Assembly (NCBI RefSeq): GCF_016908465.1
Contig: NZ_JAFBDY010000002.1
Span: forward strand, 186,001 to 250,000
Reading direction: 5' to 3'
DNA from: Lysinibacillus composti
GTDB taxonomy: Bacteria > Bacillota > Bacilli > Bacillales_A > Planococcaceae
DNA length: 64,000 bases
Part shown: positions 1-8,267 of the stretch, one piece after another
How positions within the stretch are numbered: the stretch's first letter is position 1
How the letters are laid out: every line of letters begins with the position of its first letter
Translations under genes and position numbers: made by a program
Notes under the pieces: model-generated
The model's input: only the letters and a program-made list of their open reading frames with translations
What the model was told of the DNA's origin: nothing
The model's database searches: none

Positions 1-1
1 T

Positions 2-949
2 GTTGAGATGTTCGATGACTTTATGGAACAAGTAGTATGGGTATTACTATTTGGTACTGTATTGTCCTTAGTTCTAAGTGTGATTGGTGGACAGCTTTTA
101 GCAAGAAAATTCCTAGCGCCACTTACTGTAATGACGAAAACGATGATGAAAATTGAAGATGAACATTTTCAGGAACGTATACCAGTGATGAATACAAAAG
201 ATGAATTCTCCCAATTTTGCAACATTTTTAATTCTATGATGGATCGTATTGAAGTTTCGATGGAACAACAAAAGCGTTTTGTAGAGGATGCCTCTCATGA
301 TTTAAGAACACCATTAGCCATTATTCTAGGTCATCTTTCATTAATACAAAGATGGGGCAAAAATGATAAAAGAGTGTTAGAAAAGTCGATACAAACAAGT
401 ATTAAAGAAACAAATAGGGTCATTGAGTTAACGAACCGTCTATTACAACTAACTCATATTGATAAGCTTGAGGAAGAAGAAATAGATAATAGCATCCGTT
501 GTAATGTCACCTCCATATTGGATGAAATCTCTAATGATTACGAGTTAATCCATCAACATATAAACATCAGTATAAATAATAGTTTAGGTGAGAAACCTTT
601 CGTTGCCATACAAGAGGAGCAGCTAAAGCAAGTATTGATAATACTATTTGATAATGCAATCAAATATAGTGGTGATGATAAAAAAATCATCGTCACATTA
701 GAGACTCAGCAACAAAAATGCAAAATCGAAATTATAGATAATGGATACGGGATTAGCAATGAAGATCTGCCATATATTTTTGACCGTTTTTATAGAGTAG
801 ATAAGGCTCGAAGTAGAGAATTAGGCGGAACTGGCCTGGGTTTATCAATCGCTAAAGATATTATTCAGAAATATAATGGGGAAATATCAGCTGAAAGTAA
901 GCTTGGTAAAGGAACAACTATTACTATTATTTTACCATTTTCTAAGTAG
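2..949 (+). CDS. Sensor histidine kinase, HAMP/HisKA/HATPase, 5' end cut by window
   Basis: Membrane-bound sensor kinase of a two-component system. The reading frame is open to the left edge, so the N-terminus and any extracellular sensor domain lie outside the window. What is seen begins with a transmembrane helix (VVWVLLFGTVLSLVLSVIGG), then a HAMP linker, the H-box with the phospho-accepting histidine in ASHDLRTPL, an N-box (LFDNAIKYS), and G boxes DNGYGIS and GGTGLGLSIA. These are the classical ATP-binding elements, so the kinase core is complete. The partner response regulator is not in the window and is probably encoded just upstream. An intrinsic terminator at 1105-1134 probably ends the transcript. 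The stimulus cannot be told from this part of the protein. Confidence 0.93.
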   Translation, partial: VEMFDDFMEQVVWVLLFGTVLSLVLSVIGGQLLARKFLAPLTVMTKTMMKIEDEHFQERIPVMNTKDEFSQFCNIFNSMMDRIEVSMEQQKRFVEDASHDLRTPLAIILGHLSLIQRWGKNDKRVLEKSIQTSIKETNRVIELTNRLLQLTHIDKLEEEEIDNSIRCNVTSILDEISNDYELIHQHINISINNSLGEKPFVAIQEEQLKQVLIILFDNAIKYSGDDKKIIVTLETQQQKCKIEIIDNGYGISNEDLPYIFDRFYRVDKARSRELGGTGLGLSIAKDIIQKYNGEISAESKLGKGTTITIILPFSK

Positions 950-1104
950 CAACTAAGCTCTTGAATTGATTTTAGCACATTCATTTGAATAAGAATTTAT
1001 TTCTTGAGTGATTAATGCTGCAAAACATTCTATTGATCCGATAACTAGTAAACACGAACCATATAGTTCGGATATGTTTTTAGATCGAACATAAGATTTG
1101 GATT

Positions 1105-1134
1105 GAACCCGTTTTAATGTGAACGGGTTTTTTA
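1105..1134 (+). terminator. Intrinsic terminator after histidine kinase
   Basis: Arms GAACCCGTT (1105-1113) and AACGGGTTT (1122-1130) enclose an 8-nt loop, and the right arm runs into a T tract. The 424-nt gap 950-1373 otherwise shows no convincing gene. It ends with a TATAAT box at 1339-1344 that could serve the small gene starting near 1386, but I see no good -35 element. Confidence 0.7.
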
Positions 1135-1385
1135 ATGCGAAAAATCGGGGGTAAGAACGTTTGTTTGTGTGTCGTAGCATTCCATCCTAAATACATTAAA
1201 AATTACTAATGAAGGTCTACTTGTTTTCTTAAGGGTTACTTACCTTCCTTTGTAGAGGTGGATCTATAATCAATTTAATTTAAGATTATTTCGCTACCAA
1301 ATAGAAACAAGATACGTGAGAAAAGATAAATATCAGAGTATAATATAATAGGAAGAAACTCAAAGAAAAAAGGATGGAAGAGCAA

Positions 1386-1673
1386 ATGAACGAGCAATTA
1401 GTAGATTGGATTACGCGTTTTCAAAAGGACAAAGATATTGACGCTCTTGCAAACTTAAAAGACTATTGTTACGATATGATCGAACCTTTAATTATTGAAT
1501 TTACTGAGAAATATGGTGAAGATGCTGGGGAATTATTACGCTTAAAATGGGATAAAAGATTTTATTTTATATTTACGAAGTATCAGCTAAACGTTGGATT
1601 ACCATTAGATAATTTTGTTAAGAATACTTACCGCTTTTATTTTATGCAGGTTTTAAAAAAGGCTGGTTATTAA
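1386..1673 (+). CDS. Small hypothetical protein with sigma region 2-like C-terminal half
   Basis: I do not recognise this as a named family. It is about 95 residues long, charged, and predicted all-helical. The second half reads like the core of a sigma-70 region 2: acidic and aromatic residues, then FDNFVKN-like spacing (LDNFVKNTYRFYFMQVLKKA), resembling the segment that binds the RNA polymerase clamp in ECF or RsoA-like proteins. There is no region 4, so if the resemblance is real it would be a stand-alone region 2 or a sporulation co-factor. An ATG at 1374 touches the AAAAAAGG ribosome site directly, so the in-frame ATG at 1386 is preferred; the start is uncertain. It stands alone, with a TATAAT box at 1339-1344 and a strong terminator downstream. 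Confidence 0.6.
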   Translation: MNEQLVDWITRFQKDKDIDALANLKDYCYDMIEPLIIEFTEKYGEDAGELLRLKWDKRFYFIFTKYQLNVGLPLDNFVKNTYRFYFMQVLKKAGY

Positions 1674-1752
1674 TAATTGGATTCTAATTGGTGAAAAATA
1701 CTCATCATTAAAATTAGTTATACGTTTTCATATCAAACTCTAAACAAATATT

Positions 1753-1812
1753 AAAAACATCTTCGATTGAATATAGGATTTGTGTCCTAAAATTCAATAA
1801 GAAGATGTTTTT
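1753..1812. terminator. Long bidirectional terminator-like hairpin
   Basis: Arms AAAAACATCTTC (1753-1764) and GAAGATGTTTTT (1801-1812) are perfect complements. They enclose a second pairing (ATTGAAT with ATTCAAT) and a third (AGGA with TCCT), so the whole 60 nt folds. A runs on the left and T runs on the right allow termination on either strand. It closes the small gene ending at 1673. Confidence 0.75.
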
Positions 1813-1934
1813 TTATGGGAATTAAAATGTGTTTTCTAAACGAAGCTTAATGAATTGGAGTGAGAGATGATCCTAAGGGGAAAAGTAGACCCTTTGAAGG
1901 CCATTGAATCGAGAAGACCAAATAATAAATCAAA

Positions 1935-1969
1935 CAACCAGTTGCAGGGGGCAATCCTACAACTGGTTG
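1935..1969 (-). terminator. Hairpin downstream of the formate dehydrogenase operon
   Basis: Arms CAACCAGTTG (1935-1944) and CAACTGGTTG (1960-1969) are perfect 10-bp complements 50 nt past the mrp stop codon. The following U tract on the minus strand is weak (TTGTTTGATTT), so termination may be inefficient. The rest of 1813-2019 shows no gene. Confidence 0.5.
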
Positions 1970-2019
1970 AATGGATACTTTATTAATGTGTCTATATACG
2001 GTGTCTGCTTTATAACAAA

Positions 2020-3069
2020 TTAACGATAAACAATATCTTCAGCTAGGTGTGAAAATACTTCTCCAATCATTGAGTCCTCATCGTAAACAGAAGAACCGGT
2101 ATTTTCCTCAGGTTGAGCAAATGGAACTTGAGCTAAGACATCTGTATGAAGTTCATGTGCTAATTTTTGGGCACCACCCTGACCAAATAAATAGTGTTTT
2201 TCACCATTTTCATTTTCAAAGTAAGCCATATTTTCAACTACACCTAAAATGGAATGTTTTGTATGTTGAGCCATTATACCTGCACGTGAGGCCACGTGAG
2301 AAGCAGCGTTGTGCGGTGTTGTGACAATGATTTCTTGTGCTTGCGGAATCATGGCTGCCACATCAATAGCAACATCTCCGGTACCAGGTGGTAAATCTAG
2401 TAGAAGATAATCTAGATCGCCCCAATGCGTGTTAACAAGGAAATTACGAATCCATTTGTTGAGCATTGGACCACGCCACATGACAGGTTGATTATCCTTA
2501 GAGAAAAAGCCCATCGACATGATTTTTACACCATCACTCACAACTGGAATCGCTGTTTGGTCAATCATTGTTGGTTTTTCAGTTGTCTTCATCATGGCAG
2601 GAATACTATAACCATAGATGTCAGCATCTAAAATACCAACATTTTTTCCAAGGCGGGCAAGGGCTACTGCTAAGTTAATCGTAACAGTAGATTTACCAAC
2701 GCCTCCTTTACCACTAGTAACAGCAATAAATTTGACACCAGAATCAGGCATAAGCATTTTCGGCATCCCCTGATCTGTCACATTTTGAGTTTTTAAAGAA
2801 GCTGTTAAATTGCGGCGTTCCTCATCAGTCATTGAACCGAAAGTAAGGGAGACGCTTGAAGCACCAAGATTTCTTAAAGCATGTTCAATATCCTGTTGAA
2901 TTTTCGCTTTTAACGGACAACCAGAAATAGTTAAAATCACATCAAGGGAGATATGAGTTCCTTCAATAATTTGGATATTGCGAACCATATTTAACTCAAC
3001 GATGCTTTTATGAAGTTCTGGGTCTTCAACATGTTTTAGTGCATTTAAAACGCTCTCGTTTGTTAACAT
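2020..3069 (-). CDS. mrp: Mrp/NBP35 (ApbC/SalA-type) P-loop ATPase, Fe-S cluster carrier
   Basis: Scaffold or carrier that binds and transfers Fe-S clusters using ATP; the B. subtilis relative SalA also acts in gene regulation. The first 90 residues form a MIP18/DUF59 domain (VEDPELHKSIVEL, with TISGCPLK). After it come the deviant Walker A motif GKGGVGKST, the switch I aspartate DADIYG and the Walker B-like LLLDLPPGTGD. I do not see the C-terminal CxxC cluster motif of eukaryotic and archaeal Mrp proteins, which is common for Bacillus SalA. At 349 residues it has normal family length. It lies 14 nt after the DUF1641 gene in the fdhF operon. I infer it may help load clusters on formate dehydrogenase, which needs several, though this could also be the general housekeeping copy. 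Confidence 0.93.
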   Translation of the reverse strand: MLTNESVLNALKHVEDPELHKSIVELNMVRNIQIIEGTHISLDVILTISGCPLKAKIQQDIEHALRNLGASSVSLTFGSMTDEERRNLTASLKTQNVTDQGMPKMLMPDSGVKFIAVTSGKGGVGKSTVTINLAVALARLGKNVGILDADIYGYSIPAMMKTTEKPTMIDQTAIPVVSDGVKIMSMGFFSKDNQPVMWRGPMLNKWIRNFLVNTHWGDLDYLLLDLPPGTGDVAIDVAAMIPQAQEIIVTTPHNAASHVASRAGIMAQHTKHSILGVVENMAYFENENGEKHYLFGQGGAQKLAHELHTDVLAQVPFAQPEENTGSSVYDEDSMIGEVFSHLAEDIVYR

Positions 3070-3083
3070 TTAAAAAATCCTCT

Positions 3084-3560
3084 CTACTTTAATCCTTTAC
3101 CAATTCCTTGTAACAAGTGAATGCCAAAGTTCATAGCGCGATTGATATCAGGATCATTTAGCATTTTTACTAGCTTGAAGACACTGATTTTTTCATCAGT
3201 GTCCACTGCTTTGTTAGCAGCATCTAGGCCAGTCGTTAAACTTTCTATAAGTTTAGTTGTTTTTTCTGGGTCCATTGCCGATAAAGCACCAGCAGCACCC
3301 ATTAAGTTGTTGATCATATTCGTGACAGGTTTTCGAGTTACCTGACCAAGCAGAATATGAACAACATCTTCTTTTGCTTCAAGTAGTTTTGTGACTGCTT
3401 GAAGTGCGCCCATATCATTTAAATCTTTCATGATCGCAAAGAGTTCATTTACTGTTTCTTCATTCTCGGAAAGAAGTTGTTTTAAATTCTCTAATTTTTG
3501 TTCTTTAATTTGTTCTTCTGTTAATTGTTCCTTTTTAATGGTTTGAATTGGTGCAGCCAT
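3084..3560 (-). CDS. yrhD: DUF1641 protein, YrhD/YjgD-like formate dehydrogenase partner
   Basis: Small soluble helical protein of the DUF1641 family. B. subtilis carries two such genes (yrhD, yjgD), each directly next to a formate dehydrogenase gene, exactly as here. The conserved stretch VTKLLEAKEDVVHILLGQ and the glycine-rich turn GILHLLQGIGKGLK-like C-terminus (GIHLLQGIGKGLK) support the call. The exact job is unknown; a role as an auxiliary subunit linking the enzyme to an electron acceptor is inference. I prefer the ATG at 3560 (protein begins MAAPIQ) because GGAAGG lies about ten nt upstream, whereas the GTG at 3569 is too close to it. It sits between fdhF and mrp with short gaps, so the three are cotranscribed. 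Confidence 0.9.
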   Translation of the reverse strand: MAAPIQTIKKEQLTEEQIKEQKLENLKQLLSENEETVNELFAIMKDLNDMGALQAVTKLLEAKEDVVHILLGQVTRKPVTNMINNLMGAAGALSAMDPEKTTKLIESLTTGLDAANKAVDTDEKISVFKLVKMLNDPDINRAMNFGIHLLQGIGKGLK

Positions 3561-3578
3561 ACCTTTCACTTCCTTCCA

Positions 3579-6503
3579 TTAATTAGTTGTTAAGTGAACG
3601 TAGCCAGGGCGATTCCATTTACGTTCTACTTCGACACCATTTTGTGGATTACGTTTTTTATTTCTAGGGTTTGTTCTAGGAAGTGGTGATTTACCTTTTG
3701 CTTTCAGTACTTCCACTCTAACTTTTGTTTGTTTATAGGCAGGTGTTAATGTATTCACATCAGAAGCTGAACCTGTTAAGAAATTAATTGCTGAATCTTT
3801 GCTAGTAGAGTTCATTGGTAAGAATAGCTCGTTACCTTGCACACGATCTGTTACAAGGGCGTTTAATTTTAGGGCGCCATTTGGAGAAACTAAACGTAAT
3901 AAAGTTCCATCTTCAATGCCTCGTTCTTTCGCTAATTCTGGTGATACTTCTACGAAAATTTCAGGTACTTTTGATTGAATACCTTTTGATTTATTTGTCA
4001 TATTTCCTTCGTGGAAGTGTTCTAACATACGACCATTATTAATATGACAATCGTACTGTGCTTCATATTCAACAGGTTTTACCCAATCGTTTAAAGCAAA
4101 ACGAGCTTTTTTGTCAGGGAAGTTAAAGCCATCTACGTAAAGTAAAGGTGTATTTGTACCATCATGACTACCCCAAAGGAAACTGCCCCAATCTTCTAAT
4201 ACATCGTAGTTATTTCCAGAGAAAATTGGAGAAAGACTAGCCATTTCATCATAGATTTCACTAGGGTGGCTGTAGTTCCAATCTGCTCCTAAACGACGGG
4301 CAACTAATTGAAGGATTTCCCAATCTGCTTTTGATTCACCAAGTGTTGGTAAAACTTGATATAAGCGTTGAACACGACGTTCAGTGTTTGTAAATGTACC
4401 TTCTTTTTCAAGAGATGGTGCTGCTGGTAGAATAACATCTGCATATTGTGCTGTGCGTGATAGGAACACATCTTGAACAACAAAGAAGTCTAATGATGAA
4501 AGAACTTTATCTACATGATTAGCATCAGCGTCAACTAACGCCATATCTTCACCAACTAAATACATTGCTTTCATTTTACCTTCCATAATCGCATCTAACA
4601 TTTGCGGGTTCGTACGACCTGGTTGCGGTTGAATTTCAACACCATATGCTTTTTCAAACTTAGCACGTGCTTCGTCATCTGTAACTTTTTGATAGCCTGG
4701 TAATAGGTTTGGTAATGTACCCATATCACAAGCACCTTGTACGTTATTATGTCCGCGAAGAGGGTAAGCTCCTGCACCTGGACGGCGATAGTTACCAGTA
4801 GCTAAAAGAAGATTTGAAATTGCTGCTGAAGTATAAGAACCGCCTGTATTTTGTGTAACACCCATACCCCAAAGTACACAAGTACCGTCTGCATCACGAA
4901 TCATTTCCGCAACATTGATTAACACATCTTTCTTAATGCCTGTTACTTCTTCTGCGTAGTCAAGTGTGTATTTATCAAGAACATCTTTGAAATCATCAAA
5001 GAATTTTACATTTTCACTAATAAAGGCTTCATCATGCCAACCTTGATCAATCATGTATTTTGTTACGGCCATTAACCAAACTTGGTCAGTACCTTGTTTT
5101 GGACGCATGAAGATGTCAGAGCGTTCAGCCATTTCGTGCTTACGAACATCGGCAACAATTAATTTTTGACCATGTAACTTGTGGGCACGTTTTACGCGAG
5201 TCGCTAATACAGGGTGACCTTCTGTAGGGTTTGCCCCAACAATAATAACAAGACCAGCTTTCGCTATATCCTTAATTGTTCCTGCATCACCACCAAAACC
5301 AACTGTGCGCAATAAACCATCTGTAGCTGGAGATTGACAATAACGTGAACAGTTATCTACATCGTTCGTACCAAATAATTGACGTGCCATTTTTTGAATT
5401 AAGTAGTTTTCTTCATTCGTAATTTTAGAAGAAGAGATAAAACCAACAGAACCAGGGCCAAATTCTTTTTGAATACCACCTAGTTTTGTAGCGATTAAAT
5501 CTAACGCTTCATCCCATGTTGCTTCAACAAATTCTTCGTTTTTACGAATTAAAGGTTTTGTAATTCGTTCTTCGGAGTTAACGAAGTCCCAGCCAAATTT
5601 CCCTTTAATACATGTAGAAACTGCATTCACAGGACCTTCAGAAGGTTGTACTTTTAGAATCTTGCGGTCTTTTGTCCAAACTTCAAATGAGCAGCCTACA
5701 CCACAGAAAGTACAGACTGTTTTTGTTTTCTTCGTACGTTTGCTTCGCATGGCAGCTTCAACTTCGGAAACTGCGAAAATACCGCTATATCCTGGTTCAA
5801 CCTCTTTAATTAAACTAATCATTGGATCCAACGTTTCTTGTTTAAGGCCAGTCATAAAACCAGCTTCTCCAAGCATTGATTTTTCCATTAAAGCGTTACA
5901 AGGACAAACGGTAACACATTGTCCGCAACCAACGCATGAAGAATCATTAATTGCAACACCCTCATCCCAAATAATGCGTGGTCTTTCTGCTTCCCAATCT
6001 AAGGATAATGTTTCATTAACCTGTAAGTTTTGACACACTTCTACACATTGTCCACAAGCAATACATTGGTTAGGATCGTAACGGTAAAATGGGTGTGACA
6101 TGTCCACTTCATGTGGTTCAACTTTGGGTTGATAAGGATATTTTTGATGTTCGATTTCCATCATTTCCGCTGTATTATGTAGTGTACAGTTTCCGTTGTT
6201 ATTGTCACAAACCGTACAGTATAATAAGTGGTTTTCTAATAAACGATCCATTGCTTCTGTTTGTGCTGCTTTCGCTTTTTCAGAAGTAAGTTGGATATTC
6301 ATACCATCTACTGCTTTTGTTGAACAAGATCGAACTAGTTGTCCATCCACTTCAACGATACAAGTATCACAAGTTTGGATAGGGTCAACGGATGGGACAT
6401 GACAAATTTGTGGATGGGCTATACCATTTTGATTGATAGTATCAAGAATTGTAGCTCCTTCTGCCACTTCATAAGATAAACCATTAATGTTAATTTTCGT
6501 CAA
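3579..6503 (-). CDS. fdhF: Formate dehydrogenase alpha subunit, molybdopterin/Fe-S, FdhF/YrhE type
   Basis: Oxidises formate to CO2 at a Mo-bis-MGD centre. The 974 residues match the Bacillus YrhE/YjgC layout. An N-terminal [2Fe-2S] ferredoxin domain carries Cys34, 45, 48 and 60. Next comes a NuoG-type His/Cys cluster segment (CTVCDNNNGNC), then two 4Fe-4S motifs (CIACGQCVEVC and CVGCGQCVTVC). The catalytic part has its own cluster site CTFCGVGC, and the C-terminal domain binds the dinucleotide. The Mo ligand is cysteine in DNCSRYCQSP, so this is not a selenoenzyme. No membrane segment or Tat signal is present, so the enzyme is cytoplasmic. It starts with TTG preceded by AAGGAGGAG. It leads the fdhF-DUF1641-mrp operon, with a promoter and a hairpin in its leader. 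Confidence 0.97.
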   Translation of the reverse strand: MTKININGLSYEVAEGATILDTINQNGIAHPQICHVPSVDPIQTCDTCIVEVDGQLVRSCSTKAVDGMNIQLTSEKAKAAQTEAMDRLLENHLLYCTVCDNNNGNCTLHNTAEMMEIEHQKYPYQPKVEPHEVDMSHPFYRYDPNQCIACGQCVEVCQNLQVNETLSLDWEAERPRIIWDEGVAINDSSCVGCGQCVTVCPCNALMEKSMLGEAGFMTGLKQETLDPMISLIKEVEPGYSGIFAVSEVEAAMRSKRTKKTKTVCTFCGVGCSFEVWTKDRKILKVQPSEGPVNAVSTCIKGKFGWDFVNSEERITKPLIRKNEEFVEATWDEALDLIATKLGGIQKEFGPGSVGFISSSKITNEENYLIQKMARQLFGTNDVDNCSRYCQSPATDGLLRTVGFGGDAGTIKDIAKAGLVIIVGANPTEGHPVLATRVKRAHKLHGQKLIVADVRKHEMAERSDIFMRPKQGTDQVWLMAVTKYMIDQGWHDEAFISENVKFFDDFKDVLDKYTLDYAEEVTGIKKDVLINVAEMIRDADGTCVLWGMGVTQNTGGSYTSAAISNLLLATGNYRRPGAGAYPLRGHNNVQGACDMGTLPNLLPGYQKVTDDEARAKFEKAYGVEIQPQPGRTNPQMLDAIMEGKMKAMYLVGEDMALVDADANHVDKVLSSLDFFVVQDVFLSRTAQYADVILPAAPSLEKEGTFTNTERRVQRLYQVLPTLGESKADWEILQLVARRLGADWNYSHPSEIYDEMASLSPIFSGNNYDVLEDWGSFLWGSHDGTNTPLLYVDGFNFPDKKARFALNDWVKPVEYEAQYDCHINNGRMLEHFHEGNMTNKSKGIQSKVPEIFVEVSPELAKERGIEDGTLLRLVSPNGALKLNALVTDRVQGNELFLPMNSTSKDSAINFLTGSASDVNTLTPAYKQTKVRVEVLKAKGKSPLPRTNPRNKKRNPQNGVEVERKWNRPGYVHLTTN

Positions 6504-6690
6504 AGTAAACTCCTCCTTGTGCTATTTGACAATTATATGACACCAGGTTAATGGTTATGGTAAAGCCGGAAGAGTATGTTCAGTTAGTTTTTTTAAAACT
6601 CTACCCTGGATTTATCGTGTCCTTAGACTAAAGTTGAGTCGATTGGGAACATTCATTAACGAAGTGATCATAAAGTTGCATGCTCAAAAA

Positions 6691-6748
6691 ATAAAAAAAT
6701 CCACCATGAAACAGCATATTTTCACACGCTGTATATCTCATGGTGGAT
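6691..6748 (-). promoter_or_regulatory. Terminator-like hairpin in the fdhF 5' leader (putative attenuator)
   Basis: Read on the minus strand, ATCCACCATGA pairs with TCATGGTGGAT (arms 6738-6748 and 6699-6709) and an inner ACAGC/GCTGT pairing extends it. It is followed by TTTTTTTATTTTTTG. This is a textbook intrinsic terminator. No minus-strand gene ends near it; the next one upstream on that strand is moaC, beyond three plus-strand genes. It lies between a good promoter (6905-6933) and fdhF, about 190 nt before the start, so it looks like a conditional terminator. The 6504-7083 gap holds this hairpin, the promoter and no gene. Confidence 0.55.
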
Positions 6749-6904
6749 AAAATTCTTAGCAAACCGTACTAAAAACTCAATCTACTTTTATTTTTTTATT
6801 AAACAATAGAATTGAAATATTTGAATCATTATGCCAAATGTTTACTTTCGATAAAACTAAGTCATAAAAATTAAAATACATCAATTCCATTTACAATAAT
6901 TCTC

Positions 6905-6933
6905 ATTATAGCGTCTACATTATAAATCCACAA
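6905..6933 (-). promoter_or_regulatory. Predicted sigma-A promoter for fdhF
   Basis: On the minus strand, TTGTGG (6933-6928) and TATAAT (6910-6905) are separated by 17 nt. It would give a leader of about 395 nt before the TTG start of fdhF, which includes the terminator-like hairpin at 6691-6748. Confidence 0.5.
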
Positions 6934-7083
6934 TAGTCAATTATTATTCTGAATTTTCGTCAATTTAGAATAATTATTTTCCCTTTAACTTTTTTAAAAG
7001 TTGCTATATTATTAACAAACTATAAGGCTGTCTCACCAAAACGAGGCAAAAAATAGAGTATATATGTTAGGGGAGTGGCAAAA

Positions 7084-7431
7084 ATGTCAAAAAAAGTGCA
7101 TGAATTTAATGACATTATTCGAAAACTACGCAAAGATTTATTTGGAAAAGGACCGGAGCGTATTCATACGGTTTTTGTAGATAACATGGCCATTTCAACT
7201 TTGTATGGCAATATAACACCAACCGAAAAGTTTATGTCAAGTACACCAGAAGGCGCTAGAATGATTCATGCTGCACGTACAAGAATGATTAAAGATTTAT
7301 ATGCAGAAGCAACTCCTGAAGGAATGGAAGAATTAATGGGCTCAAAGTTGCTCCATTTATTTACAGATATCAAAATTGAAGAAGATGTCGCGATTTCTGT
7401 CTTTATTTTTGAAGAAAAAATTACTGAATAG
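7084..7431 (+). CDS. DUF2294/MpsC-domain protein
   Basis: A 115-residue protein of the DUF2294 family, now named MpsC after a component of a proposed sodium-translocating membrane potential-generating system. Family hallmarks seen are the start EFNDIIRKLRKDLFGKGPE, the VFVDNMAISTLYG segment and the C-terminal acidic strand. It is soluble, with no membrane segment, so any transport role must be through a partner. The ATG at 7084 is chosen because GGGGAG lies eight nt before it; a GTG at 7075 overlaps that site. It opens a plus-strand operon with fdhD and moaA, divergent from fdhF, so the context here is formate/molybdenum metabolism, which the family name does not predict. Function not established. 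Confidence 0.85.
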   Translation: MSKKVHEFNDIIRKLRKDLFGKGPERIHTVFVDNMAISTLYGNITPTEKFMSSTPEGARMIHAARTRMIKDLYAEATPEGMEELMGSKLLHLFTDIKIEEDVAISVFIFEEKITE

Positions 7432-7450
7432 AAGAGGAAGGGGATGCCTC

Positions 7451-8251
7451 GTGAAAAACGCAGTAACTCGAGAGATTCTACGTATCGAAAATAATAAAGT
7501 AAATGTAGTAGAAGATTTAGTTGTAACAGAATACGCTGTCACGGTTAAAATTAATCAGCAGGAATTTGTTACGATGGTTTGCACACCCGAGTATGTTGAA
7601 GATATGGTAATGGGATATTTAGCTTCGGAACGAATCATTCGTAGTTTTGAAGATATTGAAGATATTTGGTACCAAGAAAAAGAAGGATTTGTGCATATTA
7701 ATACGAAGCAAGTCAACCCACTCTACCAACAAATGCAAAATAAACGATTCATCACTTCATGTTGCGGTATGAGCCGACAAGGGTTTGTTTTTGCTAATGA
7801 TGCATTAGTATCTAAAAAAATGGATGATATTCATGTGCGAATTACTACAGATGATTGTTTTCGACTAATGCGAGATATGCAAGATTCGGCTGTAACGTTC
7901 CAAGAAACTGGTGGAGTGCATAATGCCGCGCTATGTGATGTTAATGGTATTGTGTTAAGTCGCATGGATATTGGGCGTCATAATGCACTAGATAAAATAT
8001 ATGGTTACTGCTTACGAAATAACATTAGCATGCAAGACAAAATTATCGTCTTTAGCGGAAGGATTTCGTCCGAAATCTTAATGAAGGTATCAAAAATTGG
8101 ATGTGAAATTGTTTTGTCCAAGTCAGCGCCTACAGAATTAGCATTGCAATTGGCAGAGCAACTGGGGATTACAACGGTGGGGTTCATTCGCCAAAATGCA
8201 TTGAATATTTATACACACAAAGAGCGTATTCAATTATCTACAAACGAATGA
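7451..8251 (+). CDS. fdhD: Formate dehydrogenase accessory sulfurtransferase FdhD
   Basis: Carries sulfur from a cysteine desulfurase to Mo-bis-MGD so that formate dehydrogenase becomes active. The protein shows the family core [11 protein letters not shown], the motif [11 protein letters not shown] with the sulfur-carrying cysteines, the [10 protein letters not shown] loop and [12 protein letters not shown], and a C-terminal FSGRISSEI segment. The start is the GTG at 7451, seven nt after AGGAAGGGG; the reading frame runs further upstream but that part overlaps the preceding gene and has no family similarity. With this start it has 266 residues, the usual length. It is the middle gene of mpsC-like/fdhD/moaA, divergent from its client fdhF. 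Confidence 0.96.
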   Translation: MKNAVTREILRIENNKVNVVEDLVVTEYAVTVKINQQEFVTMVCTPEYVEDMVMGYLASERIIRSFEDIEDIWYQEKEGFVHINTKQVNPLYQQMQNKRFITSCCGMSRQGFVFANDALVSKKMDDIHVRITTDDCFRLMRDMQDSAVTFQETGGVHNAALCDVNGIVLSRMDIGRHNALDKIYGYCLRNNISMQDKIIVFSGRISSEILMKVSKIGCEIVLSKSAPTELALQLAEQLGITTVGFIRQNALNIYTHKERIQLSTNE

Positions 8252-8267
8252 AAGAAGGAGATTCAAA

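Noticed and set aside
953-1180. Open frame of 75 codons on the minus strand
   Set aside because: No ribosome site before its start, crosses the terminator hairpin at 1105-1134, and has no coherent protein character.
3579-6503. Selenocysteine in formate dehydrogenase
   Set aside because: The Mo ligand position is an ordinary cysteine codon and no in-frame TGA is present.
6504-7083. Moco, tungsten or other known riboswitch in the fdhF leader
   Set aside because: I could not find the conserved core of a known riboswitch; only the terminator hairpin is certain.
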